A DNA stretch of 5,548 nucleotides from Candidatus Bipolaricaulota bacterium (GTDB lineage: Bacteria; Bipolaricaulota; Bipolaricaulia; UBA7950; UBA9294): NCBI GenBank assembly GCA_030612565.1, contig JAUWNQ010000044.1, positions 1 through 5,548 on the forward strand. The letters run 5' to 3'. The notes beneath the pieces were generated by a model. The model did not search any database, was not told where the DNA came from, and saw only the letters and a list, made by a program, of their open reading frames with translations. Positions 1-5,542 of the stretch are shown piece by piece. The translations under genes were made by a program, and so were the position numbers. Numbering within the stretch: position 1 is the stretch's first letter; every line of letters begins with the position of its first letter.

Positions 1-77
1 CTTGTTTTTTGCATTGCACCGTTGCACAGTACCTCAAGCCCCGTGTAGGCGCAACGCAAAAAACAAGACCTGACCCC
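1..77. repeat. Palindromic element copy 1 (left end cut off by window edge)
   Basis: The left arm at 1-17 pairs with the right arm at 51-67 in 16 of 17 positions, around a 33-nt centre. The right arm continues as ACCTGACCCC to 77, so the missing left end should carry about 10 further bases, giving a full length near 87 bp. The single mismatch is an A/C pair on the + strand, which becomes a G·U wobble in minus-strand RNA. It begins 10 bases past the stop of the methyltransferase gene, so in the mRNA it would form a long 3' hairpin. No T-run follows in the transcript direction within the window, so it is not a textbook intrinsic terminator. It shares AAGACCTGACCC and CTTGTTTTTTG exactly with the copy in trmD. 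Confidence 0.75.
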
Positions 78-87
78 AATTCCCAGT

Positions 88-651
88 TCATACGTCTCCT
101 GCCACCCGGTCCAGGGTGATCTCTGCCGCCGCACGGACCGACAGGTGGTTGAAATCACTATCCGGCATGATCGGCGGAAGGATCAGATCGCATGTCTCGA
201 TCAGTTCGTCGGTCATCCCCCAGCCGGTTCCAAACAGGATGTAGACCGGTTCAGTCCCGTGCTCGATACGCTCTCGTAGCTTCGCATGGGAAATAATACG
301 ATCCCCTTGTCGCCTCGCCGATGTCGCAACGAGGAGCGGTGGGACCCCTTCTGCCTCCTGGATCCACTCGATCGTCTCTTCCAGGTCCTCTGCCATCGCT
401 ACGATCTCCAGGGCCTCGCCGCGGTTGCTCTCTTCTATCGCACGCTCTCCCTCGGTCCAGAACCCACGGATTCTCCACCCGATCTCTCGCTGCGACGGGA
501 GGGGCGTGATCACGAAATAGCGGGCCACTCCGTAGGTGCGCGCTGTGCGCGCGATATCGTGCACATCGATCGAGGTCATCGCCGTCGCCACAATCTCACC
601 ACGGCGGTTGCGCATCGGGAAGTGCAGAAGAGCGACGTACAGGTTACCCAT
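88..651 (-). CDS. SPOUT-type SAM-dependent RNA methyltransferase, TrmD-associated family (TM1570-like)
   Basis: This 187-residue protein is recognised as the small RNA methyltransferase family often encoded directly after trmD (Pfam Methyltrn_RNA_4, Thermotoga TM1570 type). Its RNA target is not established from the sequence. Family signatures seen are the start GNLYVALLHFP (2-12), DVHDIARTARTYGV (29-42), the glycine-rich SAM/knot segment FGTGWGMTDEL (140-150), LILPPI (156-161), and the C-terminal FNHLSVRAAAEITLDRV (167-183). The length suits the family. I chose the ATG at 651: AGGGG lies 8 nt upstream, and family members begin close to this residue. A TTG at 669 would add six residues but lies upstream of that ribosome-binding site. 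The ATG overlaps the end of trmD by 8 bases, so translation is probably coupled. Palindromic copy 1 lies 10 bases past the stop. Confidence 0.88.
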   Translation of the reverse strand: MGNLYVALLHFPMRNRRGEIVATAMTSIDVHDIARTARTYGVARYFVITPLPSQREIGWRIRGFWTEGERAIEESNRGEALEIVAMAEDLEETIEWIQEAEGVPPLLVATSARRQGDRIISHAKLRERIEHGTEPVYILFGTGWGMTDELIETCDLILPPIMPDSDFNHLSVRAAAEITLDRVAGDV

Positions 652-1417
652 CGCTAGAACCCCTGTCAAGATGGACTCCGAGGAGATCAGGACGGTTGCG
701 CATCGTCTTCTCCCACGCGCGGCGCTCGCGGAACGCCTCGATCTTCGCGTGGTTGCCCGAGAGGAGGACCTCAGGGACGGAAAGGCCCCGGAAGACGGGC
801 GGCCGCGTGTACTGCGGCGGGCCGAGATGCGTCTTTCTATAGAAGGAATCGGTCTCCACCGACTCGAACTTCCCGACGACCCCGGGGACCATCCGCGCGG
901 TCGCCTCGATGACGGCCGCGGCGGCGACTTCTCCTCCGGTGAGGACGTAGTCGCCGATTGAGACCTCCTCGTCGATGAACGATATCAACCGCTCATCGAC
1001 CCCTTCGTAACGCCCGCACAGGAGGATCAACCCGTCGAGTCTCGCCCAACGGATCGCGTCTTCCTGCGTGAAGAGCCGCCCCTGCGATGATAGGAGGACC
1101 GTGCGTTGTTTGCGCTGTTTGGGGGGTCTTGTTTTTTGACCTGCCTTGTCTTGTAGGGCGCCTTCGTCAGGGTCAACGGTCAAGAAAGAAGACCTGACCC
1201 TGTCTATCGCCCGCACGAATGTATCGACCTTCATCACCATCCCTGCCCCGCCCCCGTAAGGGCGGTCGTCGACGACCCGGTGCGGATCATCAGTGAAATC
1301 ACGCAGGTCGTGAGAATGGATCTCAATGAGTCCATTCTCCACCGCTTGAGCGAGGACCCCCACAGAGAAAAAACCGGAGAATGCTTCCGGAAAGATCGAA
1401 AGTATATCGAAGCGCAT
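644..1417 (-). CDS. trmD: tRNA (guanine-37-N1)-methyltransferase TrmD with a 27-residue palindrome-derived insertion
   Basis: TrmD methylates G37 of tRNAs with SAM, which prevents +1 frameshifting; it works as a dimer with a trefoil knot. Family signatures are MRFDILSIFPEAF (1-13), DDRPYGGGAGM (50-60), LSSQG (109-113), CGRYEGVDER (134-143), SIGDYVLTGGE (153-163) and YTRPPVF (203-209). The pair equivalent to E. coli R154/D169 is seen as R175 and D190 with the same spacing. Length is 257 residues. The start is the ATG at 1417, matching the family's MRFD-type N-terminus; a GTG one codon earlier is the alternative. Upstream bases show only a weak GAG, so coupling to the KH gene six bases before is likely. 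Two oddities stand out. Residues 73-99 are encoded by an in-frame palindromic repeat and have no counterpart in E. coli TrmD. The usual LSPQG reads LSSQG, replacing a proline next to the SAM-binding knot. The rest of the frame is intact, so the enzyme is presumably functional. Confidence 0.95.
   Translation of the reverse strand: MRFDILSIFPEAFSGFFSVGVLAQAVENGLIEIHSHDLRDFTDDPHRVVDDRPYGGGAGMVMKVDTFVRAIDRVRSSFLTVDPDEGALQDKAGQKTRPPKQRKQRTVLLSSQGRLFTQEDAIRWARLDGLILLCGRYEGVDERLISFIDEEVSIGDYVLTGGEVAAAAVIEATARMVPGVVGKFESVETDSFYRKTHLGPPQYTRPPVFRGLSVPEVLLSGNHAKIEAFRERRAWEKTMRNRPDLLGVHLDRGSSDG
660..664 (-). promoter_or_regulatory. Ribosome-binding site AGGGG that decides the methyltransferase start
   Basis: AGGGG on the minus strand lies 8 nt before the ATG at 651 and inside the coding end of trmD. 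It supports the ATG at 651 over the TTG at 669, which lies upstream of this site. Confidence 0.6.
1121..1201. repeat. Palindromic element copy 2, inserted in frame within trmD
   Basis: Arms at 1125-1141 and 1178-1194 pair in 15 of 17 positions around a 36-nt centre. The outer ends match the other copies: the right side ends GACCTGACCC, and the left begins GGGG then GGTCTTG, as if TCA had been lost from GGGGTCAGGTCTTG. The boundaries I infer span 81 nt, exactly 27 codons. On the coding strand only the TrmD frame is free of stops; the other two frames meet TGA within the first third. No target-site duplication is visible at either end. The exact edges are uncertain by a few bases. Confidence 0.72.
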
Positions 1418-1423
1418 CACTCG

Positions 1424-1657
1424 TTAATCGATGATCTCGACTACGACCTCCCGATCGAGGCGGGTGGCGACACCATCGAGGAATACGCGCAAGGCCCCGA
1501 TCGTTCGCCCACCCTTGCCGAGGACCCGCCCGCGGTCATCCTTCCCCACATGGAGGAAGAAGATGTCCACCTTCTCCGTCTCGATACGGTCGATTCGTAC
1601 GGCTTCCGGCGCGTTGACGAGCGACTGGATGAGAAAGAGGCACAGGCGGTAGAGCAT
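1424..1657 (-). CDS. khpA: KH-domain RNA-binding protein (KhpA-like)
   Basis: This is a 77-residue single KH-domain protein of the small family encoded between rpsP and rimM/trmD in many bacteria. Homologues bind RNA broadly (KhpA, partner of KhpB/Jag) and affect cell division or ribosome-related functions; the role here is inferred. The GxxG RNA-contact loop is GKGG at 47-50, within GRVLGKGGRTIGALR, and the C-terminus VVVEIID is typical. Length equals the family norm. The ATG start is supported by AAGGAGA four bases upstream, in the 12-nt gap after rpsP. The TAA stop leaves six bases before the trmD ATG, a gap where rimM would be expected in the commoner arrangement. Confidence 0.9.
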   Translation of the reverse strand: MLYRLCLFLIQSLVNAPEAVRIDRIETEKVDIFFLHVGKDDRGRVLGKGGRTIGALRVFLDGVATRLDREVVVEIID

Positions 1658-1669
1658 CGATTCTCCTTT

Positions 1670-1945
1670 TTACGCCTTCTGGCGCTTTGCCTCGTCCCAG
1701 GCGGCCATCACGCCGGCCTTAGAGAGGATGTCCCGTGCGGTCTTCGTCGCCTTTGCTCCGTCGAGGAGCCACTTGAGCGCCGTCTCATTATCGATCTCGT
1801 AGGTCGCCGGATGGGTCTTCGGATCATAATGTCCGAGGTCGGCGACCACCTTCGCATCGCGTGGCTTGCGTCCATCAAGGACGACCACACGGTACGAGGG
1901 CTGCCCTCTGCGTCCCACTCTCTTCAACCGAATCTTCGCTGCCAT
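1670..1945 (-). CDS. rpsP: 30S ribosomal protein bS16
   Basis: bS16 is an early-binding small-subunit protein needed for 30S assembly. The 91-residue product starts MAAKIRLKRVGRRGQPSYRVVVLDGRKPRD, which carries the family's RLKRxGRRxxPxYRxVV pattern, followed by LGHYDPKT at 38-45 and a helical region WLLDGAKATKTARDIL at 59-74. Length is usual for the family. GAGGTG lies five bases before the ATG. It heads the tight run rpsP–KH–trmD–methyltransferase, and a likely promoter lies about 50 bases upstream. It ends with TAA, 12 bases before the KH gene start. Confidence 0.96.
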   Translation of the reverse strand: MAAKIRLKRVGRRGQPSYRVVVLDGRKPRDAKVVADLGHYDPKTHPATYEIDNETALKWLLDGAKATKTARDILSKAGVMAAWDEAKRQKA

Positions 1946-1997
1946 TCTCTCACCTCGTTTTGTATTAGCCTTTAAGAGCTACATAGCGTGAAGCTCT

Positions 1998-2003
1998 ATA
2001 ATA
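1998..2003 (-). promoter_or_regulatory. Likely sigma-70-type -10 box for the rpsP operon
   Basis: TATTAT on the minus strand matches the -10 consensus in five of six positions. The sequence at the -35 distance is weak: CTGCAA with an 18-base spacer agrees in three of six positions. Transcription would start near 1991 and give a 5' leader of about 45 nt. A 6-bp inverted repeat AGAGCT/AGCTCT (1975-1980, 1992-1997) straddles the predicted start; it could be an operator or chance. Confidence 0.45.
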
Positions 2004-2059
2004 CCTTATTGAGTGTTCCTTTTGCAGTGCGTTCCCACGTCCCCCCTCTCCCGGAGCCT

Positions 2060-2146
2060 GAGGTCAGACCTTGTTTCTTGCATGGCCTAGTTCTACCCAG
2101 AAGAAGAGTCCTGCCGACCTCCACGCAAGAAACAACGTCAGACCCC
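2060..2146. repeat. Palindromic element copy 3, between ffh and rpsP
   Basis: Two 26-nt arms, 2060-2085 and 2121-2146, pair in 22 of 26 positions around a 35-nt centre; total length is 87 bp. The arm core is GGTCAGACCTTGTTTCTTGC, a variant of the GGTCAGGTCTTGTTTTTTGC type in copies 1 and 2. It has an A/C mismatch at the same arm position as copy 1, read as G·U in minus-strand RNA. It starts 27 bases past the ffh stop in the same orientation as copy 1. No direct repeats flank it. It fills most of the 228-base gap between ffh and rpsP; the rest is C-rich sequence and the rpsP promoter. Confidence 0.78.
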
Positions 2147-2173
2147 GTGTCCTTGCGTCTCGCCCTCTCCTTA

Positions 2174-3496
2174 CTACATCCCGAGAAGATCCATCGGCGA
2201 GCGGCCCTTTCCCCGCTGCTTGCTCATAAATTTGATCGCCTTCTTCGACTCCTTAAAACGGGACAGGATGCGGTTTACGTCCCGCACCATGGTCCCGCTT
2301 CCTTGGGCGATCCTCTTCTTGCGACTCCCTCCAATTATAGAGGGTTTCAACCGTTCTTCCAAGGTCATCGAACGGAGGATCGCTAGGGCGTGGTCCATCT
2401 CCGTTTCGTCGACCGCCACGTCCCCTTTGAACTTTCCTGCGCCAGGAATCTTATCCAGGATGTGGGAAAGGGGTCCCAGTTTACGCATCTCTTCCAGCTG
2501 TTCCAGAAAATCTTGCAGGGTGAACTGGTTCTTCTTGATATGGCGCACTAGTTCCTCGGCCTTCTTCTTATCGAGGGTCGCCTCGGCCTGCTCGATTAAG
2601 GAGAGGACGTCTCCCATCCCGAGGATCCGATCCGCCATCCGTCCGGGGTGGAAAGGTTCGAGCTCGGCCGTCTTCTCTCCTACCCCCACAAACTTGATCG
2701 GCCGGCCGGTCATGTGGCGAATGGAGAGTGCCGCTCCGCCCCGCGCGTCCCCGTCGAGTTTGGTCAGGATCACACCGGAAAGGGTGATCTTCTCGTCGAA
2801 GACCGAGGCAATGTTCACCGCTTCCTGCCCGGTCATCGCATCGGCGACGAGCAGAATCTCATCGGGAGAGACGGCCGCTTTGATCTCCTGGAGCTCCTCC
2901 ATCATCGCCCCGTCGATCTGTAGGCGGCCGGCGGTGTCGATGATCGCTACGTCGTAGAGGTTCTCCCTTGCCCAATCAAGAGCCGATGCGGCGATCTGCG
3001 GGGGAGTACGTCTTTCTTCGAAGCGAACGGGGATCTCCAGGTCCTTCCCCAGGGCCATCAGCTGATCTATTGCAGCGGGGCGATAGATGTCAGCCGCTAT
3101 CAACACGGGCTTACGTCCCTCTTTCTTGAGTTTAAGTGCCAACTTCGCCGCGCTCGTCGTCTTTCCCGATCCCTGTAAACCGACGAGCATGATCACCGCG
3201 GGGCGGTGATCGAGGACTAGCCCGGCGTTCTCCTCGCCCATGAGGGTGGCGAGCCCGTCGCGCACGATCTTCACCACTTGTTGCCCTGGGGTGAGACTCT
3301 CCAGGACCTCCCCCCCTATTGCGCGCTCACGGATATGTCCCATCAAGTCCTTGACGACCTTGTAGTTGACATCGGCCTCGAGGAGAGCGAGACGGATCTC
3401 GCGCAGGCCCAAGGCCACGTCCTCTTCTGTGAGCTTCCCCTTCCCGCGCAAGCGGGAGAAGACCGCGTTCAGTTTACTCGTTAAGGAATCGAACAT
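2174..3496 (-). CDS. ffh: Signal recognition particle GTPase Ffh (SRP54)
   Basis: Ffh binds 4.5S/6S RNA and signal peptides of nascent membrane proteins and docks with FtsY. The N domain covers about residues 1-95. The G domain carries the P-loop GLQGSGKTT (106-114), DIYRPAA (136-142), DTAGR (187-191), TKLDGDARGG (245-254) and GVGE (271-274). The M domain (about 300-440) has the finger-loop region GPLSHILDKIPGAGKF (341-356) and the SRP RNA-binding motif SRKKRIAQGSG (391-401). Length is 440 residues, within the family range. The gene opens GTG-ATG-ATG; AGGAG at 3502-3506 is five bases from the ATG at 3496, so I chose that start. The GTG at 3502 overlaps the ribosome-binding site and the ATG at 3499 is only two bases from it. 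It ends with tandem stops TAG TAA. Confidence 0.97.
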   Translation of the reverse strand: MFDSLTSKLNAVFSRLRGKGKLTEEDVALGLREIRLALLEADVNYKVVKDLMGHIRERAIGGEVLESLTPGQQVVKIVRDGLATLMGEENAGLVLDHRPAVIMLVGLQGSGKTTSAAKLALKLKKEGRKPVLIAADIYRPAAIDQLMALGKDLEIPVRFEERRTPPQIAASALDWARENLYDVAIIDTAGRLQIDGAMMEELQEIKAAVSPDEILLVADAMTGQEAVNIASVFDEKITLSGVILTKLDGDARGGAALSIRHMTGRPIKFVGVGEKTAELEPFHPGRMADRILGMGDVLSLIEQAEATLDKKKAEELVRHIKKNQFTLQDFLEQLEEMRKLGPLSHILDKIPGAGKFKGDVAVDETEMDHALAILRSMTLEERLKPSIIGGSRKKRIAQGSGTMVRDVNRILSRFKESKKAIKFMSKQRGKGRSPMDLLGM

Positions 3497-3501
3497 CATC
3501 A

Positions 3502-3506
3502 CTCCT
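3502..3506 (-). promoter_or_regulatory. Ribosome-binding site AGGAG of ffh
   Basis: AGGAG lies five bases before the ATG at 3496. It overlaps the upstream GTG candidate and lies two bases from the ATG at 3499, so spacing favours the third start codon in the GTG-ATG-ATG series. Confidence 0.6.
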
Positions 3507-3567
3507 ATTTAGCACAGTCCTTAATTCACCGCCTCCTCTCTACTCGGCGTCCTCAGCGGTAGGAAAG

Positions 3568-3596
3568 ATGGTAAACCGCACCCCCTGTTGCATCAA
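3568..3596 (-). promoter_or_regulatory. Possible promoter for ffh just after accC
   Basis: TTGATG (3591-3596) and TACCAT (3568-3573) are separated by exactly 17 bases on the minus strand. Each matches the sigma-70 consensus in four of six positions. The site begins immediately after the accC stop and would give ffh its own transcript with a leader of about 65 nt. Readthrough from accBC is equally possible. Confidence 0.3.
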
Positions 3597-4934
3597 CTAG
3601 CCGAGAAGATTATCGAGAAAGTCGGTTCCGATACGTTCTTCCCGGAAGGTGGGGTGAGAGATGATCTCCTGTGCCAGGTCGCGGGTGGTGGCGATGCCGC
3701 GGATGCGGAACCTCTCAAGCGCGGTATACATGCGAATCCGAACCTCTTCCCGATCGCGTCCCCACGCGATCACCTTGGCGAGGAGCGAGTCGTAATAGGG
3801 AAGGACCTCCATCCCATTATAGAGGTGGGTGTCGAGGCGGATCCCGTTTCCGCTCGGCAGTTCGTCGATTGTCACCCGTCCGCAGGAGGGAAGAAATCCA
3901 CGGGCGGGGTCCTCGGCGTTGATTCGACACTCGATCGCGTGCCCCTGAATCTTGATCTCGTCCTGCTTAAAATCAAGCGGATCTCCTCTTGCGATCTTGA
4001 CCTGCTCCTTGATCAGGTTGACCCCGGTGACGACCTCGCTCACCGTGTGCTCAACCTGTATACGAGCGTTCATCTCGATAAAGTAGAAATTACCCGCGTT
4101 GTCGAGGATGAACTCCACCGTCCCCGCGTTACGATAACCGACCGCGCGTGCCGCATTGAGAGCGGCGTGATGAAGGTCTCTTCGCATCTGCTCATCGAGG
4201 TGAGAGGCCGGTGATTCTTCGACCAGCTTCTGATGGCGGCGCTGTACCGAACACTCCCGTTCGCCGAAGTGGACCGTATGACCGTCCATGTCGGCGAGGA
4301 TCTGGACCTCGATGTGTCTAGGGTTCACCACCGCCCTCTCCAGGTAGAGGCTTCCGTTACCGCAGGCGGCCTTTGCCTCGGCCTGTGCGGTTTGGATGGC
4401 CTTCTTCAACCCTTGCGGTTCGGGCACGAGGCGCATCCCGCGGCCGCCCCCTCCGAAGACCGCCTTCACGAAGAGGGGGTAGCCGACTCGCGCGGCCGCC
4501 TCTGCTGCCTCCTCCCCTTCAGGGACTGCCACTCCTGGAAGGACGGGAACCCCAGCGCTTGCCACCGCCTCCCGCGCGGCGAGCTTGTCCCCGACGAGTT
4601 CCATCGCCCGGTGACTGGGGCCGATGAAGGTGAGGTCGTGCTCTTCACAGACCTCAACGAAGTGAGGGTTCTCGGAGAGGAAACCGTAACCAGGGTGGAT
4701 CGCCTTTGCCCCGGTCAACTCAGCGGCGCTGATCAATGCCGGGATCGAAAGGTAGCTCTTCGCCGGGTCGGCCGGGCCGATGCAGAGCGACTCGCTGGCG
4801 AGCTTCAGGTAAGGCATCCCAGAATCGGCCTGCGAGAAGACAGCGACCGAATCGAGCGACAGCTCGCGGCAGGCCTCGATCACGCGCAGCGCGATCTCCC
4901 CACGGTTGGCGATGAGTACCTTGTGAAAGGTCAT
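3597..4934 (-). CDS. accC: Biotin carboxylase subunit of acetyl-CoA carboxylase
   Basis: AccC carboxylates the biotin carried by AccB using ATP and bicarbonate, the first half-reaction of malonyl-CoA formation. Domains: biotin carboxylase N-terminal fold FHKVLIANRGEIALR (3-17) with HPGYGFLSEN (80-89), ATP-grasp (about 115-320), and C-terminal domain. Residues matching E. coli catalytic positions are K117, K157, the glycine-rich loop GGGGRGMR (161-168), HQKLVEESP (234-242), E274, E287, N289, R291, Q293, E295 and R337. Length is 445 residues, normal for the family. The start MTFHKVL is set by an ATGA overlap with the accB stop, which implies coupled translation. The same frame stays open upstream into accB, but that extension resembles no carboxylase. 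The loop KAVFGGGGRGMR resembles pyruvate-carboxylase-type loops, so a carboxylase other than acetyl-CoA carboxylase cannot be fully excluded; accB next door favours AccC. Confidence 0.95.
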   Translation of the reverse strand: MTFHKVLIANRGEIALRVIEACRELSLDSVAVFSQADSGMPYLKLASESLCIGPADPAKSYLSIPALISAAELTGAKAIHPGYGFLSENPHFVEVCEEHDLTFIGPSHRAMELVGDKLAAREAVASAGVPVLPGVAVPEGEEAAEAAARVGYPLFVKAVFGGGGRGMRLVPEPQGLKKAIQTAQAEAKAACGNGSLYLERAVVNPRHIEVQILADMDGHTVHFGERECSVQRRHQKLVEESPASHLDEQMRRDLHHAALNAARAVGYRNAGTVEFILDNAGNFYFIEMNARIQVEHTVSEVVTGVNLIKEQVKIARGDPLDFKQDEIKIQGHAIECRINAEDPARGFLPSCGRVTIDELPSGNGIRLDTHLYNGMEVLPYYDSLLAKVIAWGRDREEVRIRMYTALERFRIRGIATTRDLAQEIISHPTFREERIGTDFLDNLLG

Positions 4935-5344
4935 ACCCTCTCGAAGATGAAGAGGGGCCGACCGTACTCCACCCCCTCCCCGTCTTCTATCAAGATCTCC
5001 TTCAACCGTCCTGGGACCTCGGCCTTGATCTCGTTCATCACCTTCATCGCCTCGATGACGCACAGAGTCTCCCCGACCTTCACCTCGGCACCGGGGTGGA
5101 CGAACGGCTCCTCCTCTGGGGCGGGACGGGAGTAGAACGTCCCGAGGAGTGGGGCGGTGACGGTGAACGTCCCCTCTTCCTCGCGGACCTCTTCTTCTGT
5201 CTCGGGTGGCGGTGCCGCGACAGACGGAGAGATACCTCCTTGGCGAACGGTGATCCTTCTCTCTCCTTCCCAGATGGTGATCTCGCTCAACCCTTCCTCT
5301 TTGAGTAACCCGATGATCCGTTTCAGTTCCTCGATCTCCACCAC
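4931..5344 (-). CDS. accB: Biotin carboxyl carrier protein of acetyl-CoA carboxylase
   Basis: AccB carries the biotin that shuttles CO2 between AccC and the carboxyltransferase. The N-terminal region EIEELKRIIGLLKEEGLSEI (3-22) is typical of AccB. It is followed by a Pro/Glu-rich linker (about 37-58) and the biotinyl domain, with APLLGTFYSRPAP (64-76, thumb region) and the biotinylation motif EAMKVMNEI (98-106), whose lysine is K101. Length is about 137 residues. The gene opens TTG-GTG-GTG; AGGAGG at 5351-5356 is 3, 6 and 9 bases from these, so the GTG at 5344 is chosen, with 5347 (TTG) and 5341 (GTG) as alternatives. The TGA stop overlaps the accC ATG. Confidence 0.95.
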   Translation of the reverse strand: MVEIEELKRIIGLLKEEGLSEITIWEGERRITVRQGGISPSVAAPPPETEEEVREEEGTFTVTAPLLGTFYSRPAPEEEPFVHPGAEVKVGETLCVIEAMKVMNEIKAEVPGRLKEILIEDGEGVEYGRPLFIFERV

Positions 5345-5350
5345 CAACCG

Positions 5351-5358
5351 CCTCCTTT
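5351..5358 (-). promoter_or_regulatory. Strong ribosome-binding site of accB
   Basis: AAAGGAGG is a near-perfect anti-16S match. Its spacing of six bases to the GTG at 5344 favours that start over the TTG at 5347 (three bases) and the GTG at 5341 (nine bases). Confidence 0.7.
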
Positions 5359-5371
5359 AATTGCAAACTGT

Positions 5372-5401
5372 ATTTTAGCTGAAAGCGAAGGCATCGGGCA
5401 A
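5372..5401 (-). promoter_or_regulatory. Likely sigma-70-type promoter for accBC
   Basis: TAAAAT (5372-5377) matches the -10 consensus in five of six positions, and TTGCCC (5396-5401) matches the -35 in four of six, with an 18-base spacer. The predicted start near 5365 gives a leader of about 20 nt ending in the strong ribosome-binding site. It lies in the only AT-rich patch upstream of accB. Confidence 0.5.
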
Positions 5402-5424
5402 CGGGAGGCACGGCGAAGGGGCGA

Positions 5425-5453
5425 GGGGGAGACGCCCTCTCCGCGTCTCCCTC
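5425..5453. repeat. Hairpin-forming inverted repeat upstream of accB
   Basis: GGGGGAGACGC (5425-5435) pairs with GCGTCTCCCTC (5443-5453) over 11 positions, including one G·T, around a 7-nt loop. No T-run follows in either direction, so an intrinsic terminator is not supported. It lies 24 bases upstream of the accBC -35 box and within the C-rich, gene-free stretch 5402-5548. Confidence 0.5.
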
Positions 5454-5514
5454 TCTCCGCCGTTTCCTTTCCCCGTGGCTCCACGTCCCCCCCTCCCTGG
5501 CTTTCCCCTTCTCC

Positions 5515-5542
5515 GCGTCCCCGTGTCCCCGTGTCCCCGTGG
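5515..5542. repeat. 8-bp tandem repeat (G[C/T]GTCCCC)x3
   Basis: Three consecutive units, GCGTCCCC, GTGTCCCC and GTGTCCCC, are followed by a partial GTGG. On the minus strand this gives spaced GGGG runs. No gene is seen in the surrounding 5402-5548. Confidence 0.6.

Noticed and set aside
1280..1975. 231-codon plus-strand open frame opposite trmD, the KH gene and rpsP
   Set aside because: It crosses three well-supported genes on the other strand and has no recognisable motif.
1..2146. CRISPR array
   Set aside because: The repeats are about 1 kb apart, palindromic and divergent, with genes between them; there is no regular spacer pattern.
2060..2146. Intrinsic terminator of ffh
   Set aside because: The hairpin is long, but no T-run follows it in the direction of transcription; a structural or processing role remains possible.
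2220..2957. 245-codon plus-strand open frame opposite ffh
   Set aside because: It is Ser/Arg-rich antisense shadow of the Ffh G and M domains with no family signature.
4233..5135. 300-codon plus-strand open frame opposite accC/accB
   Set aside because: It mirrors conserved minus-strand genes, shows no recognisable domain, and has composition expected of antisense to GC-rich coding DNA.
4935..5411. Open frame extending accC upstream by 159 codons
   Set aside because: It overlaps accB in another frame, is rich in Arg/Gly low-complexity residues, and resembles no carboxylase domain; the ATGA junction gives the true start.
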